This document shows positions 61,791 through 64,000 of a stretch of 64,000 nucleotides of DNA, one piece after another. The notes under the pieces were generated by a model, which saw only the letters and a list, made by a program, of their open reading frames with translations, did not search any database and was not told the origin of the DNA. Made by a program: the position numbers and the translations under genes. The stretch lies in assembly GCA_013361525.1 (NCBI GenBank), contig JABFXY010000026.1, positions 96,751 through 160,750 of the forward strand, in the 5' to 3' direction. The DNA is from Polyangiaceae bacterium. Lineage in GTDB: Bacteria; Myxococcota_A; Polyangia; Polyangiales; Polyangiaceae. Each line of letters starts with the position of its first letter. Positions within the stretch are counted from its first letter, which is position 1.

Positions 61791-63491
61791 TCAGGGGGTG
61801 CAGGTTGCGTTGTCGGTGGGGTTGATCGTGCCCGGGCAGCCCGCGGTGTTACACGAGCCGGTATCGTTGCAGTACTCGCACGATGCGACGAGGTTGTCGG
61901 CGCAATCCACGTCGACTGCTCCGCAGCCGCAATCGCAATCACCATCGCCGTAGTAGTCGGGGTTGCACGTCCAGACCGTGGTGAAGTCGGGGATGCAGAA
62001 GCCGCCCTGCGTATTGCACACGAAGTCGGTCGGGCAATCGGCGTCCATTGCGCATTGGTCGAGGCAGATACCCTCCCCGTTCGCCACATCGAGGCACAGC
62101 GCGCCCGCGGGACAATCGTTCGCGGCGACGTCACACCACTCCGAGCAGAAGTTGAAGGCGACGCCGAGATGCCAATCGACGCAGGCCGGGTCGTTGCCAG
62201 CGACGCTCGCGCAGTTGGTGTTCGCCGTGCACGGCGCATTCAGCGCCCCGGCGCCGGGCGTGCACGCTGCCGTGCCTTGGCACGTCGTCGGGTCCGCACA
62301 ATCGAAGAGGCCATCGAGATCTTCATCGACGAATCCGGTGCAAGCCTCGGGAGGCGCCGGCGTGAAGGTGAAGGTCAGCGAGAACGGGCCCTCGTCGCCG
62401 GGGCCGTAGGCGTCGACGAAGATGAACACGGGTTGATTCGCGAAGACCGGAACGTTCTCCAGCAACTCGTCGGTTCCGCCGATTGAGGCGTCGACGCAGG
62501 CAACCTCGGAGGTCGCATCGTTACACGCGGTCCGAACATGGATGCCCTGGTCCGTCGCCGAGTCGAGCACGAGGCTGATGCGGCCGTTTTGAGCCGGCAT
62601 GTAGGTGTAGACGACCTCATTGCCGCTCGGCACCTGCGTGCAATCGCTGTCGACGAAGGCCGTGCCGCTGGTCGTGTCGCCGGTATTCGTTGCCTGAATG
62701 ACAGGAGCCGAGGAGCAGTCCAGCGTGCAGTTCGCCTCGTTCGAGCACTCCGAATCGGCGCAATCGATGTCGCCGTCGCTGTCGTCGTCGGCGGTGTTGT
62801 CGCAGACCTCTGAACCGCAAACGCCGTTGGCGTGACAGGTGAAGCCCGCCTCCGTGCATTCCGACGTGTCGGCGCATTCGCCGAAGCAGATACCACCCTG
62901 CGGCGCGCCGTTGACGGCCAAGCAGCTGAGCGTGTCGGGCATTCCACAGCTGCCGGCGGTGGCAGGATCACAGTCGCGGAAGCAAACGGCGAAGCTTCCG
63001 TCGCCCGAAACGTCCGCGCACGAGCTACCCGCAGCGCAGGTGCCGGACGCAGTGCAGTCTTCCGAGCACATACCGCCGGGGAGCCCCGTTAGAGCCTCGC
63101 TCAAACAGAGACCGCCGAGACACTCGCTGTCGTCCGCGCAGGCGGCGCCATTCGGGCCGGGCCCGCCGGAGCCGCCCTGGCCGCCGTCGCCGCCAGACCC
63201 GCCCTGAGCCGAGCCGCCCTGCGCGGAGCCGCCTTGAGCCGAGCCACCCTGCGCGGAGCCGCCCTGAGCCGAGCCGCCTTGCGCGGAACCACCCTGAGCC
63301 GAGCCGCCCTGCGGATCGCCGCCCTGATTACCGGCGCCCTGAGCCGTGCCGCCGCCGCCGCCAGACGGCGCGCCACCGGTGTCAGATCCACCGTTTGCGC
63401 CTTCGCCGCCTGCGCCGCCCGTCGACGTGTCGTCTCCGCACGCAAACAAGAGCGCGCACCCCAAGAACCCCAGAATTCGAAGTTGTCGCAT
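61791..63491 (-). CDS. Cys-rich surface lipoprotein with GGSAQ repeats
   Basis: A 566-residue lipoprotein with lipobox ALLFACGDD. Residues about 20-110 are Gly/Ser-rich and contain seven tandem GGSAQ repeats. The rest is Cys-rich, with modules such as CADDSECLGGLC, CTASGTCAAGSSC, CDPATAGSCGMPDTLSC and CNDTGSCNTAGCP, arranged like the short disulfide repeats of Polyangiales adhesins or protease-linked surface proteins. A CARDB- or pre-peptidase-like beta domain (RISLVLDSATDQGIHVRTAC, GPFSLTFTFTPAPPEAC) lies at about 330-400. Function unknown; likely a surface or matrix protein. Confidence 0.85.
   Translation of the reverse strand: MRQLRILGFLGCALLFACGDDTSTGGAGGEGANGGSDTGGAPSGGGGGTAQGAGNQGGDPQGGSAQGGSAQGGSAQGGSAQGGSAQGGSAQGGSAQGGSGGDGGQGGSGGPGPNGAACADDSECLGGLCLSEALTGLPGGMCSEDCTASGTCAAGSSCADVSGDGSFAVCFRDCDPATAGSCGMPDTLSCLAVNGAPQGGICFGECADTSECTEAGFTCHANGVCGSEVCDNTADDDSDGDIDCADSECSNEANCTLDCSSAPVIQATNTGDTTSGTAFVDSDCTQVPSGNEVVYTYMPAQNGRISLVLDSATDQGIHVRTACNDATSEVACVDASIGGTDELLENVPVFANQPVFIFVDAYGPGDEGPFSLTFTFTPAPPEACTGFVDEDLDGLFDCADPTTCQGTAACTPGAGALNAPCTANTNCASVAGNDPACVDWHLGVAFNFCSEWCDVAANDCPAGALCLDVANGEGICLDQCAMDADCPTDFVCNTQGGFCIPDFTTVWTCNPDYYGDGDCDCGCGAVDVDCADNLVASCEYCNDTGSCNTAGCPGTINPTDNATCTP
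63206..63318 (-). repeat. 15-bp tandem repeats encoding GGSAQ
   Basis: Seven in-frame 15-bp units encode GGSAQ. At the DNA level, two unit types alternate, giving a 30-bp higher-order period, which suggests duplication in pairs. Confidence 0.8.
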
Positions 63492-63841
63492 AAGGTGCCC
63501 CTTAGCCTATGAATCGAGCGGATGGGAGTATCTTTTGACAAATTGTCGAGCCCCGGATTGGGCCGTAGAAATCCTGCTCGTGGACAGTTTCGTCAGGGAA
63601 GGTTTCAGGGTTTGCGGGCGTAGACGACGGGCCCGAGATCGCAGGACGAATGGAGAGCGCGTGAAAACCCGCGTTTCGAGCCTCCGGAGCCTGGCTGGAT
63701 CGTAGGTGCCCCAACGATCGGCGGATGACCGAGACGACGAACGGTGCTGTTGCGTCTGCAGTCCAACGGGCGGCGCCGCGTAGAGTGACGACGAGCCGCT
63801 GGATTGAATCGAGGTCTCATCGGACTATCGACAGCGATCCC
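63492..63841. other. Intergenic region
   Basis: I see no supported gene in these 350 bp; short open frames on both strands lack recognisable protein features. An 11-nt palindrome GACAAATTGTC at 63537-63547 lies about 50 bp upstream of the Cys-rich lipoprotein start and could be an operator. No -35/-10 pair is convincing. Confidence 0.45.
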
Positions 63842-64000
63842 ATGCGGCCTAGACCTCTCTGCAACGTGCTCGTCAGCTGCGTCACCCTCACCGTGCTATT
63901 GGGTTGTGACCCAGGACTGGAGGCTGTCCCAGTTTCGGCTCGGCGTTCGGCCCGGCCCACGCGGGCGCGCGCAAGTGAAGGCCGGGCCGAACGCCGAGCC
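63842..64000 (+). CDS. Lipoprotein gene, 3' end outside window
   Basis: The frame opens with ATG at 63842 and stays open to the window edge, encoding a 53-residue N-terminus with a good lipoprotein signal (VSCVTLTVLLGCDPG). Beyond the lipobox, the residues (SARRSARPTRARASEGRAERR) come largely from a 21-bp inverted repeat. The gene is partial, so its family is unknown. Confidence 0.55.
   Translation, partial: MRPRPLCNVLVSCVTLTVLLGCDPGLEAVPVSARRSARPTRARASEGRAERRA
63937..64000. repeat. 21-bp perfect inverted repeat inside a lipoprotein start
   Basis: The arms 63937-63957 and 63980-64000 are exact inverse complements separated by 22 bp. The right arm ends at the window edge, so the palindrome may be longer. 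It falls within the coding region just after the lipobox. Confidence 0.75.

Noticed and set aside
63605..63820. A 71-residue minus-strand frame in the last intergenic region.
   Set aside because: Arg/Pro-rich, no ribosome-binding site and no recognisable feature.

Overview
The window is GC-rich, densely coded bacterial chromosome. The gene content points to a myxobacterium of the Polyangiales type (Myxococcota). It has several large eukaryotic-like Ser/Thr kinases, one fused to a sigma-54 activator. It also has a DUF1592/DUF1552 secreted pair, many Gly-rich or Cys-rich lipoproteins, an AgmX/PglI-type domain, a 1577-residue DUF4388/DnaJ protein, and an ERG6-like sterol methyltransferase. The assignment rests on gene content only; no rRNA or tRNA gene was found.

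Layout. 1-6.5 kb: the end of a DUF1592-family haem-binding secreted protein, its DUF1552 partner, a sterol C-24 methyltransferase-like enzyme, an alpha/beta hydrolase with a small coiled-coil protein, and an outer-membrane protein. 6.6-17 kb: a palindrome cluster, a kinase/TPR/GAF/sigma-54 activator giant, a P-type cation ATPase, a tandem AAA+ ATPase and a DUF1295 protein. 17-22.1 kb looks like an accessory island. It holds a degenerate repeat tract, a four-helix-bundle pseudogene split by an 87-bp palindromic insert, a two-gene operon whose second member combines GYF_2-like, DUF4041 (SNIPE-associated) and GIY-YIG nuclease regions, an orphan lipoprotein and a frameshifted OmpA lipoprotein.

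22.1-27.1 kb is a five-gene minus-strand operon built around a DyP-type haem peroxidase. It also encodes a flavoprotein that lacks the usual redox disulfide and an Smr protein. 27.2-37 kb: a membrane kinase with a TonB-like C-terminus, a GST, a YdeI-type protein, an SGNH hydrolase lipoprotein and several lipoproteins of unknown function. 37-45.6 kb: a kinase translationally coupled to the 1577-residue multidomain protein, then a Gly-rich lipoprotein. 45.9-52.9 kb: an S41 protease, an RpoH-like sigma factor, a DUF218 protein, a HEAT-repeat/cyclophilin lipoprotein and a two-DTG aspartyl protease-like lipoprotein.

53-57.6 kb holds egtD and egtB (ergothioneine biosynthesis), divergent from an ABC transporter whose permease is fused to its binding protein, the EgtU/OpuBC layout. 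This suggests combined synthesis and uptake of ergothioneine or a related betaine. 57.7-64 kb: a GH57/DUF1957 glucan enzyme coupled to a lipoprotein, an intact four-helix-bundle gene with large inverted repeats at its 5' side, a DUF4870 protein, a Cys-rich lipoprotein with seven GGSAQ repeats and a good terminator, and the start of another lipoprotein containing a 21-bp inverted repeat.

The most novel-looking items are the DUF4041/GIY-YIG operon (probable anti-phage defence), the egtBD/egtUV-like cluster, the DyP operon, the ERG6-like enzyme, and the family of palindromic elements that have invaded gaps and at least one gene.
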